Shown here: one piece after another, positions 25,880-34,066 of the stretch | Position numbering within the stretch: position 1 is the stretch's first letter | Layout of the letters: every line of letters begins with the position of its first letter | Notes under the pieces: model-generated | Seen by the model: only the letters and a program-made list of their open reading frames with translations | Told to the model about the DNA's origin: nothing | The model's database searches: none | Translations under genes and position numbers: made by a program | Assembly: GCA_902514665.1 (NCBI GenBank) | Contig: CABXRS010000008.1 | Span: 1 to 47,250 of the forward strand | Length of the DNA: 47,250 nucleotides | Direction of reading: 5' to 3' | Source: an uncultured Pelagibacteraceae bacterium | GTDB lineage: Bacteria > Pseudomonadota > Alphaproteobacteria > Pelagibacterales > Pelagibacteraceae

Positions 25880-25898
25880 AATGAGAATAATTCTCATT
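25880..25898. promoter_or_regulatory. Fur-type iron box
   Basis: A perfect 9-1-9 palindrome, AATGAGAATAATTCTCATT, sits 28 bp before the iron-binding-protein start. Its length and TGAGAAT-type halves fit the classical 19-bp Fur box. Two identical copies of CATTCGCAA (25873-25881 and 25895-25903, 22 bp apart) flank or overlap it, and TGATAATCATT at 25866-25876 may be an additional half-site. A Fur/Mur/Irr family repressor is implied, not shown. Confidence 0.8.
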
Positions 25899-25926
25899 CG
25901 CAAATAACAAACAAATTAAGGGAGAT

Positions 25927-26955
25927 ATGAGAAAAATATCAATTATAGCATTAGTATTTTCCATATTTGCATCATCTTATGCGATTGCAAATGAAGTGAA
26001 TATATTTAATGCAAGACACTATAAAGCCGATGCGGAACTTTATGGAAAATTTACTAAAGCAACTGGAATTAAAGTAAATTTAATTAATGGTAAATCAGGT
26101 GCTTTAGAGAAAAGAATCATCAGTGAGGGTGCAGATTCATCTGCTGATCTATATATTACGGCGGATGCTGGAAGATGCGGTGCCATGGATGCAAAAGGTC
26201 ATCTTCAAGGTGGCTTATCATCCGAAGCTATAAGAGCTGCTGTTCCAAAAAGCTTTAGAACAACTAAATGGGTTGGAATAGCAAAAAGAGCAAGAATAAT
26301 TTATTATTCACCTGAAAGAGTCACTGGTGCTGAGTTATCTGGAATGTCTTACGAAGGTCTAGCTGATCCAAAATGGAAAGGTAGATTAGTAATTAGAAAA
26401 TCTAGTAATATTTATAATAAATCTCTTGTGGCTTCATTAATTGAAAATAATGGAAAAAAAGCTACGGCTGAATGGGCAAAAGGAGTTGTTGCGAATATGG
26501 CTAGAGACTCTAAAGGAAATGATAGAGCTCAGATAATGGCAGTAGCAGCAGGGGAAGCTGATATTGCAGTAGCTAATACCTATTATTTAGCTCTAATGTT
26601 ATCTGGTAAAAAAGGTGCAGAACAACAAGAAGCAGCTAAAAAAGTGAAAGCTTTCTTTCCTAATCAAAATGGTAGAGGAACTCATATGAATGTTAGTTGT
26701 GCAGCTTTAGTAAAAGGAGCGCCCAATAAAGATAATGCAATTAAACTTGTAGAGTTTTTATTAACTCCAGAGTCTCAAGAGCATTTCACTAACAATACAT
26801 TTGAATTTCCAATGATTGAAGGTGTTTCACCAAGTCCATTAGTAGTAAATAACTTAGGATTAGATTTTCAACAAGATATGAAAACTAAACTAGCTTCTTA
26901 TGGAAAAAATCAAGCAGCAGCACTAGAAGTGATGACTGCAGCAGGTTGGAAGTAA
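25927..26955 (+). CDS. Ferric iron ABC transporter substrate-binding protein
   Basis: 342-aa periplasmic iron-binding protein of the FbpA/FutA/AfuA type. A signal peptide (hydrophobic 5-18, cleavage after about IAIA or ANE) is followed by VNIFNARHYKADAELYGKF, where the Tyr residues are typical, GKSGALEKRI, and NTYYLALML (about 218-226) with the paired metal-ligand tyrosines. The SD is GGGAGAT. It is the first gene of the iron-transport unit under the Fur-type palindrome; the gene for the permease follows after a small ORF and a hairpin. Confidence 0.93.
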   Translation: MRKISIIALVFSIFASSYAIANEVNIFNARHYKADAELYGKFTKATGIKVNLINGKSGALEKRIISEGADSSADLYITADAGRCGAMDAKGHLQGGLSSEAIRAAVPKSFRTTKWVGIAKRARIIYYSPERVTGAELSGMSYEGLADPKWKGRLVIRKSSNIYNKSLVASLIENNGKKATAEWAKGVVANMARDSKGNDRAQIMAVAAGEADIAVANTYYLALMLSGKKGAEQQEAAKKVKAFFPNQNGRGTHMNVSCAALVKGAPNKDNAIKLVEFLLTPESQEHFTNNTFEFPMIEGVSPSPLVVNNLGLDFQQDMKTKLASYGKNQAAALEVMTAAGWK

Positions 26956-26962
26956 AGAATAA

Positions 26963-27157
26963 GTGAAAAAGAATTTATTTAGTTTTGATACAAATAATTC
27001 TTCTGATGCGAGTGGTTCACTAGTGGGTCAGATAACATGTGAACCATGCTCGTTGGAAGTTGAAAAAATCAAAAATAAAATAAATAATAGAAAATTATCT
27101 AAAATTAAAAAAAGTGATATTGATCAGATTACTAATGTTTTTGATTTAAAAAGATAG
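26963..27157 (+). CDS. 64-aa CxxC protein of the iron transport locus
   Basis: GTG start at 26963, 7 nt after the binding-protein stop. The sequence contains ITCEPCSLEVEKIKNKIN, with a CxxC pair at residues 26-29, and a basic end. No signal peptide or membrane segment. Position between binding protein and permease suggests a role in iron handling, but I know no family. The composition is coherent but short; it could be spurious. Confidence 0.5.
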   Translation: MKKNLFSFDTNNSSDASGSLVGQITCEPCSLEVEKIKNKINNRKLSKIKKSDIDQITNVFDLKR

Positions 27158-27165
27158 TTTTTAGA

Positions 27166-27215
27166 AAGTGAACATAACTCAATAGTTATTACCCTACTAT
27201 TGATTATGTTCACTT
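27166..27215 (+). terminator. Long hairpin between iron-binding and permease genes
   Basis: The arms AAGTGAACATAACTCAATAGT (27166-27186) and the 20-nt complement at 27196-27215 pair with one bulged base around a 9-nt loop. No T-run follows, so it probably protects the upstream mRNA or weakly attenuates, letting the abundant binding protein be made in excess of the permease. Confidence 0.7.
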
Positions 27216-27232
27216 AGATTAAAAGGGTAAAC

Positions 27233-28855
27233 ATGTACTTAAGAAAAGTTAATTTTTGGTTTCTAAGTTCTTTGTTAATTTCAATTATTGTTGCAATCCC
27301 AATTATTACTGTTTTCTGTAGCTTTTTTGAAGATACTTCTAATTATTATAAAATTTTAAAAGATACTTTTTTATTCGAATATATATTTAATTCTTTTACT
27401 CTATTAATTTGTGTTTTAGTTCTAACTTTTATATTTGGCACTAGCGCAGCTTATTTAGTTTCATTTTATAAATTCCCACTTAGTGATTTTTTTAAATGGT
27501 CCCTGATTTTATCTTTCGCCGTACCCCCCTATATTTATGCTTATTCATTAACAGCTTTTTTTGAGAATTATGGGACATTATATTCGATTTTAAAAAATTT
27601 ATTTGGACCAGGAGATTACAACCAGCATATACCAAAATTTGATGGTTTATTTGGAGCTGTTCTTTCACTTTCTTTTTCTTTATTTGCTTATGTGTATATT
27701 CTTGCAAGAGCATCATTTCTTTACCAATCTCAAAATTTAATTGATTTAGGAAGAAGTTTGGGATTTTCAAAATTAAAATCTTTTTACTCTTTAATTTTAC
27801 CAGCGGCTAGACCTGCAATAGTGGCTGGTTTATCTCTTGTAGCGATGGAAACTTTAGCAGAATTTGGGGCTGTTGATTTTTTCTCAATCAACACTTTGAC
27901 AACAGGAATTTATAATTCATGGATTGCATTTGATGATTTAGCTTTTTCAAATAGGATATCTTTCTTTCTTTTAATATTTATATTTGCAGTTTTTATTTTA
28001 GAAAATTTATCTAGAAAAAAAGCAAAATACCACTCTAATTTAAAAAGTGGCTTTAAACAGAAAGAAAAAATACAACTTTCAGGATTAAAAGCTATTAATG
28101 CATTTTTTATTTGTTTTATTTTATTTTTTTTGAGTTTTTTATTTCCTTTGAGTCAAATGTTATATTGGACTATCAAATTTCCTGAAAACTTTTTTGATCT
28201 TCAAGTTGTTACTCTCACTTTAAATACAATTTATTTAGTATTTTTATCAAGCTTTGTTCTAATAATTTTTTCTCTTCTTTCAAATTATGGAAACCGTGTG
28301 TCAAAAAATAAAGTATTAAATATTTTATCAACTCTATCTATTTCTGGTTACGCAATACCAGGTGTTATTTTAGCACTAGCATTTATAACTTTTATAGCAT
28401 GGTTTGATGAAAATATTGTTCAAGCATTAGGTTTCTTATCTATAAAAAAAATTTTTATTGGTTCTATTATTAGTTTGGTGTTAGTTTATTTTGTGAGATT
28501 TTATTCTTTGGCCTTTAATGGAATTAAATCTGGTTATGAAAAAATAAACATATCTGTTGATGAAAGTTCCTATCTCCTAGGTTATTCAAAACAAAAAACA
28601 TTCATGAATATTCATATTCCATATTTAAGAAACTCACTCTTGTTTGTCGTAATATTAATTTCTCTAGAAATAATTAGAGAGCTTCCAATTACTCTAATTT
28701 TAAGGCCTTTTAACTTTGAAACATTTGCAACAACAGCGTATATATCTGCATCAGAGGATTTACTAGAGGCCGCTGCCGTACCCTCATTATTTTTAATTTT
28801 AATTGCAACTAGTTTTATTATGCTTACATCTAAATATATTTTGAGAGAAAAATGA
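27233..28855 (+). CDS. Ferric iron ABC transporter permease
   Basis: 540-aa inner-membrane permease with about twelve membrane spans in two homologous halves, as in FbpB/SfuB. EAA-like loops are seen at DLGRSLGFSKLKSFYSLILP (first half, about 171-190) and ESSYLLGYSKQKTFMNIHIP (second half, about 444-463). Overlaps the ATPase gene by 4 nt. An internal methionine start at 27233 follows the hairpin by 17 nt. Confidence 0.93.
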   Translation: MYLRKVNFWFLSSLLISIIVAIPIITVFCSFFEDTSNYYKILKDTFLFEYIFNSFTLLICVLVLTFIFGTSAAYLVSFYKFPLSDFFKWSLILSFAVPPYIYAYSLTAFFENYGTLYSILKNLFGPGDYNQHIPKFDGLFGAVLSLSFSLFAYVYILARASFLYQSQNLIDLGRSLGFSKLKSFYSLILPAARPAIVAGLSLVAMETLAEFGAVDFFSINTLTTGIYNSWIAFDDLAFSNRISFFLLIFIFAVFILENLSRKKAKYHSNLKSGFKQKEKIQLSGLKAINAFFICFILFFLSFLFPLSQMLYWTIKFPENFFDLQVVTLTLNTIYLVFLSSFVLIIFSLLSNYGNRVSKNKVLNILSTLSISGYAIPGVILALAFITFIAWFDENIVQALGFLSIKKIFIGSIISLVLVYFVRFYSLAFNGIKSGYEKINISVDESSYLLGYSKQKTFMNIHIPYLRNSLLFVVILISLEIIRELPITLILRPFNFETFATTAYISASEDLLEAAAVPSLFLILIATSFIMLTSKYILREK

Positions 28856-29913
28856 TTAAAAATTATTTAGAAATTAAAAACGTTGATTTTACGATAGGTG
28901 GTAAGACCAAGGTCAAGAATGCCTCTTTTAACATTGAAAACGAAGGGGAAACTTTATGTATTCTTGGACCATCAGGTATTGGCAAAACAACTATACTCAG
29001 AACAATAGCTGGATTAGAAAAAATTGATAAAGGAACAATTAAATTAAATGGTAAATTGTTATCTTCTAATAAAGAAAATATCGAACCTGAGCACAGAAAC
29101 ATATCTTTAGCTTTTCAGGATAACAGTCTATTTCCTCATTACACATTAGAAAAAAATATATTGTTAGGTGCAGAGAAAAATAAGGAAAAAAAAAGAGAGA
29201 AAATAAGCTTTAAAGAAGTAATAGAATTCCTAGATATCTCAAAAATATTATCTAAATATCCACACGAAATAAGCGCAGGTGAAGCACAAAGAGCTTCTCT
29301 TGCAAGATCTCTATTAACTCAACCTGATCTCTTGTTACTAGATGAGCCGCTGTCAAATGTAGATCAAAGTTTTAAAGAGGAAATTCAAGTAAGATTAAAA
29401 AAAGTATTAAACAGATTGAAAATTACAACAATAATAGTTACTCATGATTCTTATGAAGCTTTTTATTTAGGAAATAAATGTGCCATTATTTTAGATGGTC
29501 AAATCAAACAGTTTGACGATCCTTATAATGTTTATCATTTTCCAAACTCCATTGAAGTTGTAAATTTTTTGAATAGAGGAATATTAATTCCAGCAAGGGT
29601 TACAGGTGAAAATTCATTAGAAAATAAAGATTTAGGAACAATTAAAGGTAATTTTATAAAACACTACCCCAAAGGGTCTAATGTTCAATTGCTATTACAA
29701 CCAGAAGATCTTGAACATGATGATCAAAGCAATTTAAAGTTAGAAGTTGTTGATAGAAAATTTAGAGGTACAAATTTCATTTATACTTTAAAAACTAACA
29801 GCGATTTATTTATCCCTGTTTTTGTTCATTCTCATCATATTCATCAGCATGAGGTTGATGAAAAATTTGGTATTAAAAGACCAATTAACATTGATCATAT
29901 AGTTTGTTTTTAA
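28852..29913 (+). CDS. Iron ABC transporter ATP-binding protein
   Basis: 353-aa ATPase of the FbpC class with a C-terminal regulatory TOBE-like region. Walker A GPSGIGKTT (38-46), Q-loop LAFQDN (about 85-90), signature HEISAGEAQRASLARSL (about 139-155), Walker B DLLLLDEPLSNVD (160-172), H-loop IIVTHDS. The signature reads SAGEAQR rather than the usual SGGQQQR, a modest substitution. The C-terminal domain (260-353) is shorter than in other FbpC-like proteins. Confidence 0.93.
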   Translation: MIKNYLEIKNVDFTIGGKTKVKNASFNIENEGETLCILGPSGIGKTTILRTIAGLEKIDKGTIKLNGKLLSSNKENIEPEHRNISLAFQDNSLFPHYTLEKNILLGAEKNKEKKREKISFKEVIEFLDISKILSKYPHEISAGEAQRASLARSLLTQPDLLLLDEPLSNVDQSFKEEIQVRLKKVLNRLKITTIIVTHDSYEAFYLGNKCAIILDGQIKQFDDPYNVYHFPNSIEVVNFLNRGILIPARVTGENSLENKDLGTIKGNFIKHYPKGSNVQLLLQPEDLEHDDQSNLKLEVVDRKFRGTNFIYTLKTNSDLFIPVFVHSHHIHQHEVDEKFGIKRPINIDHIVCF

Positions 29914-29927
29914 TACAAACAGAATAA

Positions 29928-30614
29928 ATGCTTTCAAAAAAAGAGTTATTTTCAAGAGGTATGTTCGATATTGCTCCTCATATGCTTTCAGTAATTCCTT
30001 TTGGAATAATTTGTGGAGCAATTGGTATAGACCTTGGTTTTAATCCATATTTAGTTTACGCTATGTCTATCATTATATTTGGAGGAGCCTCACAAATAGT
30101 ATTTTTGCAATTATTATCGGGCGGTGCTTCATCTTTGGTAGCTGTTACGTCTGTAGGTGTAATAAATTCAAGACATTTGCTATATGGAGCTGTTTTATCC
30201 GAGTATTTAGAAAAATTATCTTTAATTAAGAAGCTATTAATTTCTTATGTTGTAGTTGACCAAGGATTTGCTGAGTCTAATAAATTTTTTAAAAAAAATA
30301 AAACAGAAAAATATTTACATTATCACTTACTGGGTACAGGAATTACAATGTGGGTTTGCTGGCAAATAGCAACACTTTCTGGGATAATATTAGGTTCATT
30401 TGTTCCTGACGAGCTAGGATTAAAATTTGCAATTCCCTTAACTTTTATAGCAATTGTTGTCCAAGATTTAAAAAAAATTGATCACGTAATTGTAATGTTT
30501 GTTTGCGGTATTAGTTCTTTATTATTTTTTGAAGCACCGTTTAAATCTTATATTCTTATTTCACCTGTTATAGCTTTATTTGTTGCAGCATTATTATTGA
30601 GATTAAAAAAATGA
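29928..30614 (+). CDS. azlC: AzlC-family branched-chain amino acid exporter subunit
   Basis: 228-aa membrane protein with about six to seven spans. The signature IPFGIICGAIGIDLGFNPYL, SIIIFGGASQIVFLQLLSGGA and SVGVINSRHLLYGAVLSEYL is that of AzlC. Its stop overlaps the start of azlD by 4 nt. It likely exports branched-chain amino acids or analogues; substrate here is not established. Confidence 0.93.
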   Translation: MLSKKELFSRGMFDIAPHMLSVIPFGIICGAIGIDLGFNPYLVYAMSIIIFGGASQIVFLQLLSGGASSLVAVTSVGVINSRHLLYGAVLSEYLEKLSLIKKLLISYVVVDQGFAESNKFFKKNKTEKYLHYHLLGTGITMWVCWQIATLSGIILGSFVPDELGLKFAIPLTFIAIVVQDLKKIDHVIVMFVCGISSLLFFEAPFKSYILISPVIALFVAALLLRLKK

Positions 30615-30928
30615 CTTGGTTATCAATTACAATTGCTGGAATATTAACTTATTTTACTAGAATGACTATGATTGCTCTAGTTAGAAGAGATCTCCTTGGT
30701 GAAAAAATTAAAGCTGTATTAGCTTATGTTCCATCTGCAGTATTTCCTGCAATTATATTTCCTGCAATTTTTATTAATGACTATGGTGCCTATATAGAAA
30801 TCAATGATCCAAAAATATTTGGAGCCTTAGTTGCAATTATTGTTGGTTATTTTTCAAGAAATGTTATTGCAACTATATTTTCTGGTCTTTTATCTTATTG
30901 GATAATTATATTTGTCTTTTTATCCTAA
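30611..30928 (+). CDS. azlD: AzlD-family transporter subunit
   Basis: 105 aa, about four membrane spans, with TYFTRMTMIALVRRD and VLAYVPSAVFPAIIFPAIF matching AzlD. It is the partner of AzlC. The 4-nt overlap points to coupled translation. Confidence 0.9.
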   Translation: MTWLSITIAGILTYFTRMTMIALVRRDLLGEKIKAVLAYVPSAVFPAIIFPAIFINDYGAYIEINDPKIFGALVAIIVGYFSRNVIATIFSGLLSYWIIIFVFLS

Positions 30929-31045
30929 TTACTCCAAGTCTCTTGATCCCACTTAACGCATAGCTGTTTTGATTATATATAGTTTTTTAAAATCTCTTTT
31001 AGTTATATAAATAAATTGGTTAATTTAAGAATTTATATTTATTTT

Positions 31046-31114
31046 TAATTAATTATCTCTCTTATTTTTTATAATTATTGCCTCTTAATAAAAGGGGTAA
31101 TAATTAATTATCTC
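31046..31114. repeat. 14-bp direct repeat in the azlD/MBL spacer
   Basis: TAATTAATTATCTC occurs at 31046-31059 and 31101-31114; the second copy covers the last codons of the MBL gene on the minus strand. The 175-nt spacer (30929-31103) is otherwise AT-rich with no gene seen. Probably chance or a remnant of duplication. Confidence 0.3.
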
Positions 31115-31787
31115 CAAGTTTAATATTTCTAGATATATTATGATCAATCATTTTTGGTTTTGATAAATTTAAATTAGACATAATTTCAATATATTGATCT
31201 ACATTTTCTACTTGAAGTCTTGGGTTGTGCTTCTTTTCTTTGCCAATAGTACTAGATTTTTTTCCATTATAATCATGACCAGGGTAAAGAATTGTTTCCT
31301 CAGGTAATTTTAATAATTTGTGAAAAAGAGAATGATAAGCATCCTTAGAGCTACCATTTTGAAAATCAGTTCTTCCAGTACCATTAATTAAAAGAGTATC
31401 GCCAGAGAATAAATAGTTATCCATTAAAAAACTGTAACTATCTGAAGTATGACCTGGTGTAAACATTGCTTTGATTTTTAATTGGTCTATTTCAATTATC
31501 TCATCGTCTTTTAGTTTTATATCTACTGTTTCAGCAGGGGAATTTTCACCCATAATTGTTGAGCAATTTGTATTAATTTTTAATTTTGAAGCCCCAGTAA
31601 CATGATCAGCATGAATATGAGTATCTATTACTTTTACAAGTTTTAAATCAAGTTCTTTTAAATAACGAATGTATTCATCAACATTTTCTAAAACAGGATC
31701 TATTATAATTGCTTCGCGACCTTTTGCCGAAGCTATTAGGTAGGTATAAGTCGAAGATTTTTTGTCAAATAGTTGTTTAAAAATCAT
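31104..31787 (-). CDS. Persulfide-dioxygenase-like metallo-beta-lactamase-fold hydrolase
   Basis: 227-aa MBL-fold protein of the ETHE1/SdoA type. The metal site THIHADH (H57, H59, D61, H62), H113 in TPGHTSDS and D130 in FSGDTL is the reduced ETHE1-type site, and PGHDYNG (about 167-173) fits the last ligand region. Such enzymes oxidise glutathione persulfide to sulfite. Length is slightly short of ETHE1 (about 250). The glutathione link is inferred from the family. Confidence 0.83.
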   Translation of the reverse strand: MIFKQLFDKKSSTYTYLIASAKGREAIIIDPVLENVDEYIRYLKELDLKLVKVIDTHIHADHVTGASKLKINTNCSTIMGENSPAETVDIKLKDDEIIEIDQLKIKAMFTPGHTSDSYSFLMDNYLFSGDTLLINGTGRTDFQNGSSKDAYHSLFHKLLKLPEETILYPGHDYNGKKSSTIGKEKKHNPRLQVENVDQYIEIMSNLNLSKPKMIDHNISRNIKLGDN

Positions 31788-31809
31788 TTTTTATTATTAT
31801 CAAATAATT

Positions 31810-32247
31810 ATGATTAGCTCCACATTTCATTGGACATGTAAACACACGTGGAAAAGAAGCGCACAAAATACAGGCTGGTGTTTATTAGGTTGCGCTATTG
31901 GTGACTTTGGAACGATATTATTCTTTCAATTAACAAAAATACCTTTTCCAATTCTAGGAATAATGATTTTAGCGATTATTAATGGATTGATCACAAGCAT
32001 AATATTAGAGACAATAATTTTAATACGTCAAGGTTTTTCCTTTAATGGAGCAGTAAAGACAGCATCAGGCATGAGTTTAATTTCAATGCTTAGTATGGAA
32101 ATTATGATGAATTCAACAGATTATGTTTTGACTGGCGGTGCGATTCTAACTTGGTGGGTTGTACCTATTATGCTGATTGTAGGTTTTTTAACTCCATGGC
32201 CGTATAATTACTGGAGATTAAAAAAGTTTGGCATTAACTGCCACTAA
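31810..32247 (+). CDS. DUF4396 membrane protein
   Basis: The ATG at 31810 gives 145 aa beginning MISSTFHWTCKHTWKRS and avoids a 26-nt overlap with the divergent MBL gene that the longer reading from 31762 needs, so I prefer it. Hydrophobic spans near 24-42, 48-68, 85-105 and 113-130. The pattern NTGWCLLGCAIGDFGTILFFQ, ILETIILIRQG, MSLISMLSMEIMMN and FLTPWPYNYWRLKKFG is DUF4396. Function unknown. Confidence 0.88.
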   Translation: MISSTFHWTCKHTWKRSAQNTGWCLLGCAIGDFGTILFFQLTKIPFPILGIMILAIINGLITSIILETIILIRQGFSFNGAVKTASGMSLISMLSMEIMMNSTDYVLTGGAILTWWVVPIMLIVGFLTPWPYNYWRLKKFGINCH

Positions 32248-32252
32248 ATATT

Positions 32253-32780
32253 TTAGAGAATTTTTTTTAACAAATTTTCATTAAAAAATAGCTTATGAAC
32301 TATCACAGCTAAAATATGAAGAGAGATCAGACCTAAAATTGTATAATTTGAGAATATATGAATGTTATAAAATTGATCAGCTAATACATAGTTGTCTTGA
32401 ATTTTAATCTCTTTAAAAAATATCACTAATGTTTCACCATTAAATAATTTTTTTAAAATACCTGAGATAGTTATTGATAAAATTGCCACATATAAAAGAA
32501 TATGATTTAATTTAGCTATAAATTTTTGACCTTTAAAAATACTTGGATCTAATTTTGGTGTGGGGTTAAAAATTTTGTTCAGTAGTCTTATAATAACCAA
32601 GTAAAATATTGATAAGCCTATTATAATATGAATATTTTCTATACTTAATCTTTCTTCTCCAAAATCAAGATCAACTAAATAAAAACCAAGAGGAATTTGA
32701 ATTAGGAGCAATATTGCACTCAGCCAATGTAACACCTTTGAAATAATACCATACTCTGTTAAGGTATTTTTAACATGCAT
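32253..32780 (-). CDS. Cytochrome b561 family protein
   Basis: 175-aa integral membrane diheme-type protein with four spans. The N-terminus GIISKVLHWLSAILLLIQIPLG has the first heme histidine; other histidines are at IENIHIIIGLSIFY, AKLNHILLYVAI and ISLHILAVIVHKLF. It should pass electrons from quinol or accept from a cytochrome c. Its ATG abuts the divergent cytochrome c' start inside one CATGCATG palindrome. Confidence 0.9.
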   Translation of the reverse strand: MHVKNTLTEYGIISKVLHWLSAILLLIQIPLGFYLVDLDFGEERLSIENIHIIIGLSIFYLVIIRLLNKIFNPTPKLDPSIFKGQKFIAKLNHILLYVAILSITISGILKKLFNGETLVIFFKEIKIQDNYVLADQFYNIHIFSNYTILGLISLHILAVIVHKLFFNENLLKKIL

Positions 32781-33242
32781 GCTTTAGTAAAACATATAAC
32801 CAGTTGCTTTGGTATAGTTTTGTTGTCTCTTTTTTTCACATTAGTTGGAACCCAAAGTATTGCTGATCAATCTGCAGAAGAAATCATCAAAGGTAGAAAA
32901 GCCCTTTTTAGTAAGAATTACAGTACAGCAAAGCGTGTCCAAGCTTTATCTTCAAATGGAGACTTTGACAAAGCAAAAGAATTGATGATTGAAATGAGTG
33001 AAAATTATAAAACATTGATAGGATTATTTCCTGATAACACCAAAGAGGGATTTAAAACAGAATCCTTGCCTATAATTTGGGAAGAGAAAGATGTTTTTAA
33101 TGCTTTAATGCAAAAATCATCAGATAACATGATAAAACTGACTTCAGTGATCGAAGATAGTGACGATATTCGAGCTACTCTTCGAGAATTTATGTGGAGC
33201 AGCTGTAAAGCATGTCACAGTAAATATCGAATGCCTCATTAA
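32775..33242 (+). CDS. Cytochrome c' family protein
   Basis: 155-aa c-type cytochrome. An N-terminal signal peptide (hydrophobic 12-24) precedes a mature helical part with RKALFSKNY and a C-terminal CKACH (144-148), the heme site typical of cytochrome c'/c556. The five-helix arrangement is suggested by length and the position of the heme motif near the end. Start lies next to the divergent b561 start with no leader, which implies a leaderless message or promoter inside the partner gene. Electron partner of the b561 is likely. Confidence 0.9.
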   Translation: MHALVKHITSCFGIVLLSLFFTLVGTQSIADQSAEEIIKGRKALFSKNYSTAKRVQALSSNGDFDKAKELMIEMSENYKTLIGLFPDNTKEGFKTESLPIIWEEKDVFNALMQKSSDNMIKLTSVIEDSDDIRATLREFMWSSCKACHSKYRMPH

Positions 33243-33253
33243 TATATTAAGCA

Positions 33254-33784
33254 GTGATTTCGCAAAAAGTAACAGACCATCTTGAAGAATATATTAGTCA
33301 GGAAATCTACGTTCAAATAGCTGTAATTAAAGGCAAAGAAAAAGTTTCAACAGAGCTAGCTATAAATAAATATTTTAAAAGTAATCATTTTAGAGATTTA
33401 GCAGAAGGTAGACCTTATGATCATTTTATTGAAGGATTAAGGGAGAAATGTCTTGGAAAATTAAAGAATTCACCAATGAGAAATAAGCAAACTGATGATC
33501 CAACAATAATTGAAATACAAAATAAATTAAACAAATTAAGCGATAAGGAATTAGATAATACTTATTGGGAAATAGAAACTGGTGAATTTTTTACGGGAGA
33601 ACAAATTAAAGAATTAGAGCAAATGCGTAATAACTTAATTTCTAAATTAATAATTAAAGAAAATACAAAACAAGATTCAGTGTTAAAGATAATTATGGGT
33701 TTTTGTGAAACATATGAAAAATTATGTAAAAAAAAATATCCAGAAGCACCACTTCCACTAGAAATTTTAAAATCTGTTAATTAA
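33254..33784 (+). CDS. Uncharacterised 176-aa protein
   Basis: Start is a GTG at 33254, 11 nt after the cytochrome c' stop. The protein is hydrophilic and helical with charged repeats such as KLSDKELDNTYWEIETGEFFTGEQIKELEQM and no signal peptide or cofactor motif. Position behind the cytochrome suggests a possible linked function, but I do not recognise the family. Alternative ATG starts would lose most of the N-terminus. Confidence 0.6.
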   Translation: MISQKVTDHLEEYISQEIYVQIAVIKGKEKVSTELAINKYFKSNHFRDLAEGRPYDHFIEGLREKCLGKLKNSPMRNKQTDDPTIIEIQNKLNKLSDKELDNTYWEIETGEFFTGEQIKELEQMRNNLISKLIIKENTKQDSVLKIIMGFCETYEKLCKKKYPEAPLPLEILKSVN

Positions 33785-33788
33785 ATTT

Positions 33789-33830
33789 TAAGGGTTCGCT
33801 CTTTAAGATATTACCTAAAGAGCTCCCTTA
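33789..33830. terminator. GC-rich hairpin after the 176-aa gene
   Basis: TAAGGG (33789-33794) pairs with CCCTTA (33825-33830), and GCTCTTTA (33798-33805) with TAAAGAGC (33816-33823), across a 10-nt loop. It may end the plus-strand unit from 32775; on the minus strand it follows the mini-ORF and AAAATTT trails it. No proper T-run, so the assignment is tentative. Confidence 0.5.
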
Positions 33831-33902
33831 TATTGCCTCTTTGACATTTAAATCCAAAAGGATTTTATTTTTTGTTTGTTTTTGAAATATAAAGCTATTC
33901 AG

Positions 33903-33932
33903 CTAAGTGTCAGGTGGTGATAGTTTTAACAT
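33903..33932 (-). CDS. Nine-codon mini-ORF with near-perfect ribosome site
   Basis: On the minus strand ATG at 33932 opens a frame of nine codons, M-L-K-L-S-P-P-D-T then TAG. GAGGAGGT (33937-33944) sits 4-5 nt upstream, one of the strongest Shine-Dalgarno matches in the window. A TATAAAT (33956-33962) is a possible -10 element. The ribosome site and the mini-ORF can pair (AGG-GGT-AT with AT-ACC-CCT). Peptide function unknown; leader peptide or regulatory RNA is possible. Confidence 0.35.
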   Translation of the reverse strand: MLKLSPPDT

Positions 33933-34013
33933 GATAACCTCCTCAAAAAAAAGGTATTTATAATTAAAAAAATTTCAATTAATTTATTTTAGTTTTAATA
34001 AAATATATTTCTT

Positions 34014-34049
34014 GAATACAACCTAATGCTTTAGTAGGTTCCCGGTATC
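34014..34049 (-). terminator. Hairpin downstream of the 3-hydroxyisobutyrate-type dehydrogenase
   Basis: GATAC-CGGG-AACCTA pairs with TAGGTT-GTATTC on the minus strand, with internal bulges, 18 nt after the dehydrogenase stop at 34067. Probably the end of that transcript. Confidence 0.45.
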
Positions 34050-34066
34050 TCAAATCAATTTTTAAA

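Noticed and set aside
31762..31809. Upstream start for the DUF4396 gene
   Set aside because: It overlaps the divergent MBL gene and adds a Tyr-rich stretch foreign to the family; ATG at 31810 fits better.
33785..34066. tRNA or known riboswitch in the structured spacer
   Set aside because: No cloverleaf, no T-loop GTTCRA pattern, and no recognised riboswitch core.
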